This document shows positions 1 to 7,847 of a DNA stretch of 64,000 nt, piece after piece. Location: NCBI GenBank assembly GCA_016709025.1, contig JADJEQ010000001.1, positions 62,001 to 126,000 of the forward strand. Direction: 5' to 3'. Both the position numbers and the translations under genes were made by a program. This DNA comes from Bacteroidales bacterium. Its GTDB lineage: Bacteria > Bacteroidota > Bacteroidia > Bacteroidales > Lentimicrobiaceae. Position 1 is the first letter of the stretch. Each line of letters opens with the position of its first letter. The notes under the pieces were generated by a model. It was not told the origin of the DNA. It searched no databases and saw only the letters and a list, made by a program, of their open reading frames with translations.

Positions 1-42
1 CCGGTTTTTTTATGTTATCAATGACCTTTATGCGGGTGTGGT

Positions 43-834
43 TTACTTGCGGCCCAGTTTTTCGAGTAGTTTGTTAGCTTCCTTGTTGTGGTAGTTTTTC
101 TGGTCGTCCGCGATTTTACGGAATTGTTCAACGGCAAAATCAATTTGCTCGTTCTTTAGGTAGCACAGCCCGAGATACCATTCGGCATGCTCTACATAGA
201 GGTTGTTCTTGTCATCGACAATGTATCTGAACGCCTTAACGGCATCGTCGATACGATTGGTTTCGATGTAAGAAATTCCATTGTAGAACCATACTGCGAT
301 ATTGGAGCTGTCCTTATCAAGAATTTCAGCAAACAGCAGGGAAGAACCCTGGAAATCTTTTTGCTGAAACTTAAGAATAGCCTCCACAATGTTCGCATTG
401 CCCGAACGGGTTAGTTCAATAGTACGATCTGTGTCATAGTACATACTGAACAACTTCTCAGCCGTGTAGGAGCGCTGCTGAGTCAGCAGTAAGGCGCCTC
501 CGGCGATCATCAGAATAGCGATGGCTGCAGCAGCAGCTAACTGCCACCTGCGTGGCTGCATCCTGATAATCTTTGTTGTTGCCTCTGTCTGCTTCGACTC
601 GTTAAAAACACTGATTAACTTGCGGCGGAATTCAACGACATCTTCGTCAAGAAGAATGTTGTCGAGATCCTTGTCAAGCTTCAGTTCTCCTGATAGTTCG
701 GCATTTGTTTGTAATTCCTTGCCAAACCATCTGAGTTCATCCTCATTCATTTCCCCTGCTATGAATCTTTCGATCAGCTGGGAATACTTGAGATTTCTAG
801 TCATCGGACAGGAATTTATGGCACTTGGGGTCAT
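43..834 (-). CDS. Anti-sigma-factor-like membrane protein with TPR repeats
   Basis: The 263-residue protein has an acidic, helical N-terminal part (about residues 11-95), one hydrophobic segment (about 98-118) and a C-terminal part (about 140-260) with helical repeats that read as tetratricopeptide repeats. This is the layout of Bacteroidota anti-sigma factors: a cytoplasmic sigma-binding region, one membrane span and a periplasmic protein-interaction domain. The gene follows the ECF sigma gene on the same strand and overlaps its end, which supports co-translation. A second start at residue 11 (ATG at 804-802) would shorten the overlap to 8 bases; neither start has a strong ribosome binding site. 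No zinc-binding anti-sigma motif is visible, so the sigma-inhibiting role is inferred from layout and position. Confidence 0.72.
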   Translation of the reverse strand: MTPSAINSCPMTRNLKYSQLIERFIAGEMNEDELRWFGKELQTNAELSGELKLDKDLDNILLDEDVVEFRRKLISVFNESKQTEATTKIIRMQPRRWQLAAAAAIAILMIAGGALLLTQQRSYTAEKLFSMYYDTDRTIELTRSGNANIVEAILKFQQKDFQGSSLLFAEILDKDSSNIAVWFYNGISYIETNRIDDAVKAFRYIVDDKNNLYVEHAEWYLGLCYLKNEQIDFAVEQFRKIADDQKNYHNKEANKLLEKLGRK

Positions 835-1378
835 TGATAATTCTCTTTTTTAATTCCTCTTTGCAGAGGTATTTTCGTGTCTTTGCGTATTTTTCGGTTT
901 TGTAACCCATTTCAACTGCAATTTCTCTCAAAGATAGTTTCTTCATAAATAACAGGAGCACTTTCTGGCAATCATCGTGTAAAGTTAGAAAATGTTGCTG
1001 ATATAACCTGTATTTTTCAACTTCGTCATCGTAAATTTCCTCCATCACTTTGTCGGGTAAATTTACATATGATTCAATATCGCTGAATTCACGTGAAAAT
1101 TGTTTGCGGCGGTTTAATTTCTGCAACCACAAATTCCGGCAAACCGAATACAGGTAAGTACGAAAAGAACTACTTAATTCCAACTCATTGTCCCTGATCT
1201 TCTTAAACATTACAATCAGGCCATCCTGAAAGATGTCTTCAGCATCTTCCTCATTACCGCTATTCTTTACAATCAAATATTTTATCGTAGGGAAAAGCTC
1301 CTGATAAATATATTTAATGATAAAATCACTCCTCAACCTTAAGCCTTCGATGATCGCCTCATCCGAAAAGTGAATCAT
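797..1378 (-). CDS. ECF-type RNA polymerase sigma factor
   Basis: The 193-residue protein has the two-domain size of extracytoplasmic-function sigma factors. Region 2 lies around residues 20-95, with the helix containing DAEDIFQDGLIVMFKKI. Region 4 lies around residues 125-180 and contains a helix-turn-helix beginning LSLREIAVEMGY. There is no region 3 or N-terminal extension. It is the first gene of a two-gene minus-strand operon with the membrane TPR protein, the usual sigma/anti-sigma order. The promoters it reads are not known; the secreted and CHAT genes that diverge from it are reasonable candidates by position only. Confidence 0.9.
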   Translation of the reverse strand: MIHFSDEAIIEGLRLRSDFIIKYIYQELFPTIKYLIVKNSGNEEDAEDIFQDGLIVMFKKIRDNELELSSSFRTYLYSVCRNLWLQKLNRRKQFSREFSDIESYVNLPDKVMEEIYDDEVEKYRLYQQHFLTLHDDCQKVLLLFMKKLSLREIAVEMGYKTEKYAKTRKYLCKEELKKRIINDPKCHKFLSDD

Positions 1379-1877
1379 GATCTGTTACTTTATCCGATTT
1401 TTATAAAAAGGTAATACGAATTACCTGAAATTTTCTCAACCATTTGATCCATGTAAAATAATTTGCCAAAAAAAAGAGCTGAAAATTAAAATTTTCACCA
1501 TAATGTTTGATTGTTTCCCTTTAAATTATAAATTTGTTGAAAAATAAGTAATAACTTTGTCAAAAAAAGTTAAAATCATTACCCTTTTTCGCTTAAATGA
1601 GTCAACCAAACAAACCCGATTAAGTCTTGGAAACGTCTAATTTAAAGAACTTTTAACAACAATCCGATAAAAGTTATAGAAATTGACAGATTTTCAGCTT
1701 GTGCATCATTTCTTTACATCCACTCAAACAACTGCAATAACTAAACCTGACTTTTTCAGCCCGAAGCAATCTTTTCAACAATATTAATGTCAACAACTAT
1801 TAAAAGTAACTAAACCTAAAAATTTTACCATAAAACCAAAAGCAAATTGATGATTATTTACCAAAACCCCGTGAAAA
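1379..1877. other. AT-rich divergent intergenic region
   Basis: About 500 bases separate the divergent sigma-factor gene and the repeat-protein gene. I see no gene. The stretch is very A+T-rich, contains a TAnnTTTG-type box on the plus strand (TAACTTTG, 1552-1559) about 320 bases before the next start codon, and a short inverted repeat next to the sigma gene. The long leader before 1878 could carry regulatory RNA, but I could not identify a fold. Confidence 0.4.
1410..1425. promoter_or_regulatory. Inverted repeat upstream of the ECF sigma gene
   Basis: GGTAAT, a four-base spacer ACGA, and ATTACC form a perfect 6-4-6 inverted repeat 32 bases upstream of the sigma start codon. Such a site could be an operator or part of an autoregulated promoter. 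Nothing else in the sequence identifies a binding protein. Confidence 0.3.
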
Positions 1878-2765
1878 ATGAGAAAAAAAACAATGCAATG
1901 GATGGCCTCCATAGCAGCAGTCGTGCTGCTATCAGGCCAGGTATTTGCCCAATCCGACATCGGAGGAAAGGCATTATACCACTTCAGGGCGGGAAAGCCG
2001 ATCCCTACAGTTAACGTGAGCCACGTTGACTGCCTGGGAAATAAGGTGGCTACCGCAACTACTAACCCAGATGGCTCGTATGCACTTCCGAATGATTTTC
2101 AGCTACTTGTAACCAATGTTCCAACTATGGGTGGTTCCAGTGCTGGTGATGTTAATGGAACTTTTGTTCCGTCAACCCGCTATCATGATTTTCAGTTACT
2201 TGTAACCAATGTTCCAACTATGGGCGGCTCAAGCGCTGGCGATGTTAACGGTACTTTTGTTCCGTCGACCCGCTATCATGAGTTTCAGTTACTTGTAACC
2301 AATGTTCCAACTATGGGTGGCTCCAGCGCTGGCGATGTTAATGGTACTTTTGTACCATCAACCCGCTACCATGATTATCAGCTACTTGTAACCAATGTTC
2401 CAACTATGGGTGGCTCCAGCGCTGGCGATGTTAACGGCACTTTTGTTCCGTCGACCCGCTATAATGGATTTCAGCTACTTGCAACAAATGTTCCTACAAT
2501 GGGTGGCTCCAGCGCTGGCGATGTTAACGGTACTTTTGTTCCGTCGACCCGCTATAATGGATTTCAGCTACTTGCAACAAATGTTCCAACAATGGGTGGC
2601 TCCAGTGCTGGCGATGTTAACGGTACTTTTGTTCCGTCGACCCGCTATAATGGATTTCAGCTACTTGCAACAAATGTTCCGACTATGGGTGGCTCCAGCG
2701 CTGGCGATGTTAATGGTACTTTTGTGCCATCAACCCGCTACCGGGAAGCCATTGAGGCAACGTAA
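1878..2765 (+). CDS. Secreted protein of seven tandem 31-residue repeats
   Basis: The 295-residue product starts with a signal peptide (about residues 1-24, ending VFAQ). A segment of about 45 residues follows that resembles the N-terminus of the next gene's product (both have ALYHF/VLYHF, then KPIP and a short beta-rich stretch). From residue 73 onward the protein is seven near-identical 31-residue units with the core TNVPTMGGSSAGDVNGTF, then a short tail (REAIEAT). There is no dockerin segment and no T9SS C-terminal sorting domain, unlike its neighbour, so it looks like a truncated paralogue in which one short motif was amplified. The start at 1878 is the first ATG before the signal peptide. 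Function unknown; it may be a non-functional relic or a surface repeat protein. Confidence 0.7.
   Translation: MRKKTMQWMASIAAVVLLSGQVFAQSDIGGKALYHFRAGKPIPTVNVSHVDCLGNKVATATTNPDGSYALPNDFQLLVTNVPTMGGSSAGDVNGTFVPSTRYHDFQLLVTNVPTMGGSSAGDVNGTFVPSTRYHEFQLLVTNVPTMGGSSAGDVNGTFVPSTRYHDYQLLVTNVPTMGGSSAGDVNGTFVPSTRYNGFQLLATNVPTMGGSSAGDVNGTFVPSTRYNGFQLLATNVPTMGGSSAGDVNGTFVPSTRYNGFQLLATNVPTMGGSSAGDVNGTFVPSTRYREAIEAT
2094..2744 (+). repeat. Seven in-frame tandem repeats of 93 bp
   Basis: Units begin at 2094, 2187, 2280, 2373, 2466, 2559 and 2652. The length is a multiple of three, so the reading frame is kept. Units 1-4 begin with D/E-F/Y-Q-L-L-V-T; units 5-7 share N-G before F-Q-L-L-A-T and are the most alike, which suggests the most recent duplications. 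A single copy of the 69-bp core lies at 3577-3645 in the next gene. Confidence 0.97.
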
Positions 2766-2794
2766 CCAAATAAAATCAATTGCTCGTTTTATGG

Positions 2795-2832
2795 TAAAAA
2801 AACAGGAGGCTGACGAGCCTCCTGTTTTTTTT
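2795..2832 (+). terminator. Rho-independent terminator after the repeat gene
   Basis: The stem ACAGGAGGC / GCCTCCTGT (2802-2810 with 2817-2825) encloses the loop TGACGA. It is preceded by an A run and followed by eight T. It lies 30 bases after the stop codon and closely resembles the terminator after the next gene. Confidence 0.9.
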
Positions 2833-3090
2833 GTTCTAACTTTTTTTTATCAAACCGTATTACCTTTTCCCCGTTTTACGATAAATGATTGAGGATTTTT
2901 CATTTTTTTTATAATGAGCCCAGATATTAGTAATTGTTTTCTCTAACTCTGGCATGAAATGAAAATCTTTCGCTTCGCTTCATGAGTTGAGTTTCCAAAA
3001 GCATTATTGGCAACAATAGGAAATTTGATTGAAAATATTAACGTAATCAAAGCTAAATAGTTGATAATTAATCTTAACCCCCCCCTTCAA

Positions 3091-4308
3091 ATGAAAACAA
3101 AATTTACAACTTTAATATTAACCCTGATGGCGATATTCCTCTTTTCGTCACAGTCACACGCCCAAACCGATGTAAGTGGGCTTGTTTTATATCACTTCAA
3201 ACCAAACAAGCCAATTCCTTCGGTTAACCTCAGCCTCATAGATACAGCCGGTGTTGTAGTAGCCACTGCTGTAACGGAAATGAATGGAACCTATACCTTC
3301 ACCAATGTTCCATACGGCACCTATACCATGACGGCTCAAACCAATATTTCATCAGGTGGTATCACCATGGGTGATGCATTTTTAATGTTCCTCAACCTTT
3401 GCAATGTGTATACATTTACTCCGATTCAGGAACTGGCAGCGGATGTTGACGGTGATGGAACAGTAACCTGGACCGACTACTGGACTGTAGTTATCGGATG
3501 GTTTGTACAGGGATATCCTTTCCCGGTCGGGCCATGGACTTTCGAAGATGTATCTTTTACCCTTACCGGAACCAAGACCAATGTTCCTACCATGGGTGGT
3601 TCGAGTGCCGGAGATGTAAATGGTACTTTTGTGCCATCTACCCGCGACCTGCCTCGAATAGAAGCAAATTACACAATTAAACAAGCTTCCAATAATTTCA
3701 GCGTGGAAATCTATGCGAAGGATATTACAGAAACCTCAGCCATGGGTTTGGTTATCAATTATCCTTCATCAATGGTAGATGTCAGCAATATTACCTGTCA
3801 GTTGGGTGAAACCAATATGGCCATTGAAAACGGTCAGATTCGCCTGAGCTGGATTAACCAAAGCAATGGTTCAGCAATTGTAAATCCTGATTTACCTATC
3901 CTGGTAATCAATGCAAAAACCAATAGTTCCTACAATGGAAATGACATTAAGTTTGAAGTTGACCCAAGCAGCCATTTCAGCAATTACCAGGGAGAACAAA
4001 TCAACACCAGCTATACCCTGCCATTGATCACCAACACCGGTAGCTACCTGGCAGCAAATTACCCCAACCCTTTCAGCAGCAATACCAACATCACCTATTT
4101 CCTGCCGACTGATACCAAAGTTAACATCAGCCTGTACAACCAGCAAGGGCAACTGATTCAGGTAGTCAGGGATGCTGCCGAAAATGCAGGAACATACAGC
4201 ATTGTTTTTGAAAGCAACGGTCTTGAAGCAGGTGTTTACTATTACACCTTGAAAACAACCGGCATAAATGCCATTAATGAAACTAAACGAATGATCATTA
4301 CCCGTTAA
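3091..4308 (+). CDS. Dockerin-like T9SS-secreted protein
   Basis: The 405-residue product begins with a signal peptide (about 1-25, ending SHAQ). It continues with a beta-rich segment (about 26-90) resembling an SdrD/CarboxypepD-type fold, then a dockerin-like calcium loop (DVDGDGTVTWTDY, near residue 130), one copy of the TNVPTMGGSSAGDVNGTF motif (about 163-185), and a cohesin-like region. The last 80 residues form a T9SS type A sorting domain (YPNPFSSNTNI through to the terminal basic residues). ATG at 3091 is chosen over an in-frame TTG at 3061 because it starts exactly at the signal peptide. A run of eight C (3078-3085) sits just before the start, where a ribosome binding site would be. 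Expected at the cell surface or released by T9SS; ligand unknown. Confidence 0.85.
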   Translation: MKTKFTTLILTLMAIFLFSSQSHAQTDVSGLVLYHFKPNKPIPSVNLSLIDTAGVVVATAVTEMNGTYTFTNVPYGTYTMTAQTNISSGGITMGDAFLMFLNLCNVYTFTPIQELAADVDGDGTVTWTDYWTVVIGWFVQGYPFPVGPWTFEDVSFTLTGTKTNVPTMGGSSAGDVNGTFVPSTRDLPRIEANYTIKQASNNFSVEIYAKDITETSAMGLVINYPSSMVDVSNITCQLGETNMAIENGQIRLSWINQSNGSAIVNPDLPILVINAKTNSSYNGNDIKFEVDPSSHFSNYQGEQINTSYTLPLITNTGSYLAANYPNPFSSNTNITYFLPTDTKVNISLYNQQGQLIQVVRDAAENAGTYSIVFESNGLEAGVYYYTLKTTGINAINETKRMIITR

Positions 4309-4331
4309 TAATCATGCTGGTTTTGCGTTAA

Positions 4332-4361
4332 ACAGGGGGCTGACGGGCCTCCTGTTTTTTT
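4332..4361 (+). terminator. Rho-independent terminator after the dockerin-like gene
   Basis: The stem ACAGGGGGC / GCCTCCTGT (4332-4340 with 4347-4355) contains one G-U pair, has a TGACGG loop and ends in a T run. The hairpin and flanking bases align with the terminator at 2795-2832, so the two genes appear to have duplicated together with their 3' ends. Confidence 0.9.
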
Positions 4362-4397
4362 ATTTCAGGGTTAATAGTTATTCTGTCTGTTTATTAT

Positions 4398-4405
4398 TAT
4401 TTTTG
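4398..4405 (+). promoter_or_regulatory. Possible -7 box for the CHAT gene
   Basis: TATTTTTG fits the Bacteroidota TAnnTTTG box and lies 36 bases before the start codon at 4442. I see no good -33 TTTG at the expected distance, so this is tentative. Confidence 0.35.
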
Positions 4406-4441
4406 TAGCAAACGACAAATAATCTTTATTTCAGGTTAGCT

Positions 4442-7400
4442 ATGGTCCGGCCTTTAAAATGTCGCCTGAATTATATTTTTGCATTCGCTTTTACAGTGCT
4501 GGCCGCCCTGTTTCTATTGAATTCCTGCACCGAAAGAAATAAGCGCTCCGGCAAAATAACCAACCTTACAAGGAGTGGAATCAGCTACAATGATTTAATG
4601 AGCAATGCCGATACTTTTATGAAAGCATCGGAATACGATAGTGCCTTTAAGTATTACGAGCAGGCAGGTAATATGCTGAAATCGGAACAAAACTGGAAGG
4701 AATATCTGAATATCCTGCTAAAACAAATTGATGTTCTCCGGCTGAAAGGAAATATTGAAGAAGCGTCAACCAGGATCTCCGAAGCCCGGAGCCTGTTGAT
4801 GAATAAACTCGATAACAACAAAAATTCACAGGCTGATATACTGCACAGGAAGGGACTTATCCTGATGGATAAGGGGAATTTTGACAGTTCGGCAATGGTA
4901 TTTAACAAGAGTATCGAATTAAGAATTGAATCCACTGATCAGAACGATACAATGCTGGCTCCAAGTTACAACGGACTTGGAACAATTTATTTTTTCAGAG
5001 GTGATTACAATTCTGCACTGGACAATTATACCAAAGCATATACCCTGGCACTGAAAAGAAAAAATCCCCGCGACGCTGACCTGGCCAGGTACCTTCAGAA
5101 TATCGGTATTATCAATGCGCAAAAGGGAGATTACGCGCAGGCTGAAGAGGCCATGGCTTCCTCCCTTGAAATAATTGAACAGAATTCCTCGCCCAACGAC
5201 ACTGAATTGGCGAACCGATACCTGAATATGGGCCGCTTTATGACCCTCGAATACAATGTTGCCGATGCCCTTCTGTTTTTTGAAAAGGCTGAAAAAATAC
5301 TACTTAAAAAAGTCGGGGCAAACCATCCTGACCTTGGGAGTCTTTATCAGAATATGGGACAAGCCTATATTCATATGGCTGACTATGAAAAAGCCCTGAT
5401 ATTCTTTAATAAAGCACTTGCCATCGCCACCGTTAATCTTGAGCCGGGACATCCCAATATTCTTTCAATCAACATGAACATCGGTTATGTTTATGAAAAA
5501 AAGGGAGATTTTACGAATGCGCTGAAATACTACGAACTTAGTTTGCCTGAAGATAAAAACATACCAGCCGTAATTAAAACGTATTCCAACATGGCCAGTC
5601 TCTACAACTCGATGAAAGAGCCTGTCCGCGCTGATGAGTATTTTGACAAAGCCATAGGTCTGGCATTAAAGATACTGGGAAAAGATCATCCTGAAACAGG
5701 GCTCTTATTTACGCGTTACGGCTACTTCCTCATTACACACGACCAGGCAGACCGCAGCGTTGAAATGTTCAGAAAGGCCTATGAGATCAGCCTGAATAAT
5801 TACGGAAAAAAAAGCCGGGAAGCCTCAAATAACCTCACCCACATCGGGAACTATTACCTTATCAAAAATGACCTTGACAATGCGTTGAAGTACTACCATG
5901 AAGCAATCATTGCAATTGCCAAAGATTTCAACAATAAAATCCTGTCTGACAATCCATCGCCTGAAACAATTGAACCAGACCGCTACCTGGTAAATGCACT
6001 CAATGGTAAAGCTGAAGCCATGAGCCTGATGGGCGGTGAGAAGAATCTGAAGAACAGTCTGGAAACATACAAATTATCTATTAAAGTTGTAGAAAAACTT
6101 CGTTCAACCTATCAGAATGATGAAAGCAAGCTTATTCTGTCGGATGAAGAACGTAAGACTTTCCTGTATACAGTTAAAGTATCCTCAAGTCTTTACAAAC
6201 TCACCTCAAAAGTTGAATATCTTGAAGAAGCTTTCAGATATTCCGACAAAGGGAAATCTGCTGTACTTTTTGCGTCCTTACAGGACATCGAAGCCAGACA
6301 ATTTGGCAAAATCCCCGACAAAATTCAGCAAGTTGAGAAAAGCCTGAAGCTTGATCTGGGTTCTTACAACAGGTATATTTATGAGGAACGCCAGAAAACA
6401 CAGGCCGATGAAGGTAAGATCAGGTTCTGGGAATCGAAAGTATTTGAACTTGAAGGCAGATATGACAGTCTCGTAAAAGTGCTTGAAAATGATTATCCGG
6501 ATTATTATCAATTGAAGTATAAAGAGCCGGATGTCTCGGTTAAAACCATTCAAAAACAACTTGAGAAGGGAAGAGCAGTCATAGAATATACCTTAACCGA
6601 CTCAATTGTTTACATTTTTGTTATCTCTGCCTCCAAATTCGATCTGATTACTCAACCCATTGATTCTTCATTCTTCAGAGACATTCAGATTATGCGGGAT
6701 GCAACCAGTTCGGGCGACCTGATGAGTGTCGGAATGGAAGATTACCTGGAGTATTCTGGTGCAGCCTGGTCACTATACAATGTTTTAATAGAGCCGTGTA
6801 ATAAGTTGATGACCGAGAAAAAACTCATCATCATACCCGATTCTGAGATTGGCTATATTTCATTCGATATGCTGCTTGATGCTGCCCCCGACAAAAAAGT
6901 GATGGATTTCAGAAACCTGTCTTTTCTTATACGGAATTATGTCATCAGTTACAGCGCCTCAGCCATGTTGCAGTTTTCCGGTCTGAAATCCACCGGCAAG
7001 AAAGCAAAGCGTAATTTGCTAGCTATGGCACCTTCTTATGATAACCTTACCAATCTGAAAGAAAACGGATTTATAGATGAAACGGGGAAAAAGGTTTATC
7101 TGCTGCCGATACCAGGGGTTGAAGAGGAAATCAAGGGGATTAAAAAGGCTCTGTCAGGCAATACGATTTCCGGACCCAGTGCTACAGAAAACAGATTCAA
7201 GGAAATTGCAGGGAATTACAATATTTTGCATCTTGCCATGCATACCCTTGTGAACAATGAAAAACCCATGCTTTCAAAACTGGTCTTTTACCAGGATAAA
7301 GATACGATAGAAGACGGGATGCTGAACACCTATGAATTGTTCGGCATGAACCTGAACGCCGGGCTGGCTGTCCTGAGCGCATGTAATACCGGAACCGGAA

Positions 7401-7792
7401 AGCTGATGAGAGGCGAAGGAATGATGAACCTTGCCCGGGGGTTTATTTATGCAGGCGTTCCTGGCATCGTTATGACCCTTTGGTCGGTAGAGGACCAGTC
7501 AAGTGCTGAGATTGTCGAAAAATTCTATGAATACCTTGAAGATGGAATGGCAAAAGACGAAGCACTTCGGCAGGCCAAACTCGATCTGATCGACCAGGGC
7601 GACCCGCTGCGCTCTCACCCTTACTACTGGGCAGCTTATGTTACCATCGGTGATTACAGCCCGATGAAATTTGTAAAACCCCTATGGAGCAATATTCTTT
7701 TCGGACTGGTCGCAATTTTATCGTTAACAGGAATTTTTCTTACCATCCTCAACCGGAAACGATCAGTTGCCAATTATACTGCCCCTCATTAA
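4442..7792 (+). CDS. TPR-CHAT domain lipoprotein (caspase-like protease family)
   Basis: The 1116-residue protein has an N-terminal lipoprotein signal (hydrophobic stretch then LLNSC, Cys29). Roughly ten TPR-type helical repeats follow (about residues 45-500), with alternating AxxYYxxA patterns. After a linker comes a C-terminal CHAT domain (about 780-1085) and a final hydrophobic segment (about 1087-1107) with a basic tail. The CHAT domain keeps both residues expected of a separase/caspase-type cysteine protease: His934 in HLAMHT and Cys981 in LSACNTG. CHAT proteins cut or signal after their repeat domain binds a partner; the partner here is unknown. The signal peptide and terminal membrane segment imply a periplasmic or envelope location, unlike many cytosolic CHAT proteases. 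It has its own promoter region after the preceding terminator. Family assignment is firm; activity is inferred. Confidence 0.88.
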   Translation: MVRPLKCRLNYIFAFAFTVLAALFLLNSCTERNKRSGKITNLTRSGISYNDLMSNADTFMKASEYDSAFKYYEQAGNMLKSEQNWKEYLNILLKQIDVLRLKGNIEEASTRISEARSLLMNKLDNNKNSQADILHRKGLILMDKGNFDSSAMVFNKSIELRIESTDQNDTMLAPSYNGLGTIYFFRGDYNSALDNYTKAYTLALKRKNPRDADLARYLQNIGIINAQKGDYAQAEEAMASSLEIIEQNSSPNDTELANRYLNMGRFMTLEYNVADALLFFEKAEKILLKKVGANHPDLGSLYQNMGQAYIHMADYEKALIFFNKALAIATVNLEPGHPNILSINMNIGYVYEKKGDFTNALKYYELSLPEDKNIPAVIKTYSNMASLYNSMKEPVRADEYFDKAIGLALKILGKDHPETGLLFTRYGYFLITHDQADRSVEMFRKAYEISLNNYGKKSREASNNLTHIGNYYLIKNDLDNALKYYHEAIIAIAKDFNNKILSDNPSPETIEPDRYLVNALNGKAEAMSLMGGEKNLKNSLETYKLSIKVVEKLRSTYQNDESKLILSDEERKTFLYTVKVSSSLYKLTSKVEYLEEAFRYSDKGKSAVLFASLQDIEARQFGKIPDKIQQVEKSLKLDLGSYNRYIYEERQKTQADEGKIRFWESKVFELEGRYDSLVKVLENDYPDYYQLKYKEPDVSVKTIQKQLEKGRAVIEYTLTDSIVYIFVISASKFDLITQPIDSSFFRDIQIMRDATSSGDLMSVGMEDYLEYSGAAWSLYNVLIEPCNKLMTEKKLIIIPDSEIGYISFDMLLDAAPDKKVMDFRNLSFLIRNYVISYSASAMLQFSGLKSTGKKAKRNLLAMAPSYDNLTNLKENGFIDETGKKVYLLPIPGVEEEIKGIKKALSGNTISGPSATENRFKEIAGNYNILHLAMHTLVNNEKPMLSKLVFYQDKDTIEDGMLNTYELFGMNLNAGLAVLSACNTGTGKLMRGEGMMNLARGFIYAGVPGIVMTLWSVEDQSSAEIVEKFYEYLEDGMAKDEALRQAKLDLIDQGDPLRSHPYYWAAYVTIGDYSPMKFVKPLWSNILFGLVAILSLTGIFLTILNRKRSVANYTAPH

Positions 7793-7823
7793 TAAACACC
7801 TTATCCCCCTCCTGTTTTATTTA

Positions 7824-7831
7824 TAATTTTG
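7824..7831 (+). promoter_or_regulatory. Probable -7 box of mutS2
   Basis: TAATTTTG fits TAnnTTTG and lies 16 bases before the TTG start of mutS2, which would give a very short leader. It supports the start at 7848, since no ATG lies upstream in frame. Confidence 0.45.
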
Positions 7832-7847
7832 CTACAAAATTATTCCA

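Noticed and set aside
2395..2892. A 165-codon open frame in another frame across the 93-bp repeats
   Set aside because: The repeat unit is a multiple of three, so any open frame through one unit stays open through all. It has no start context, and the signal-peptide frame explains the DNA.
2094..3645. Repeated motif in two adjacent genes as a diversity-generating retroelement (template and variable repeats)
   Set aside because: No reverse transcriptase or accessory gene is in the window, and the differences between copies are not limited to adenine positions.
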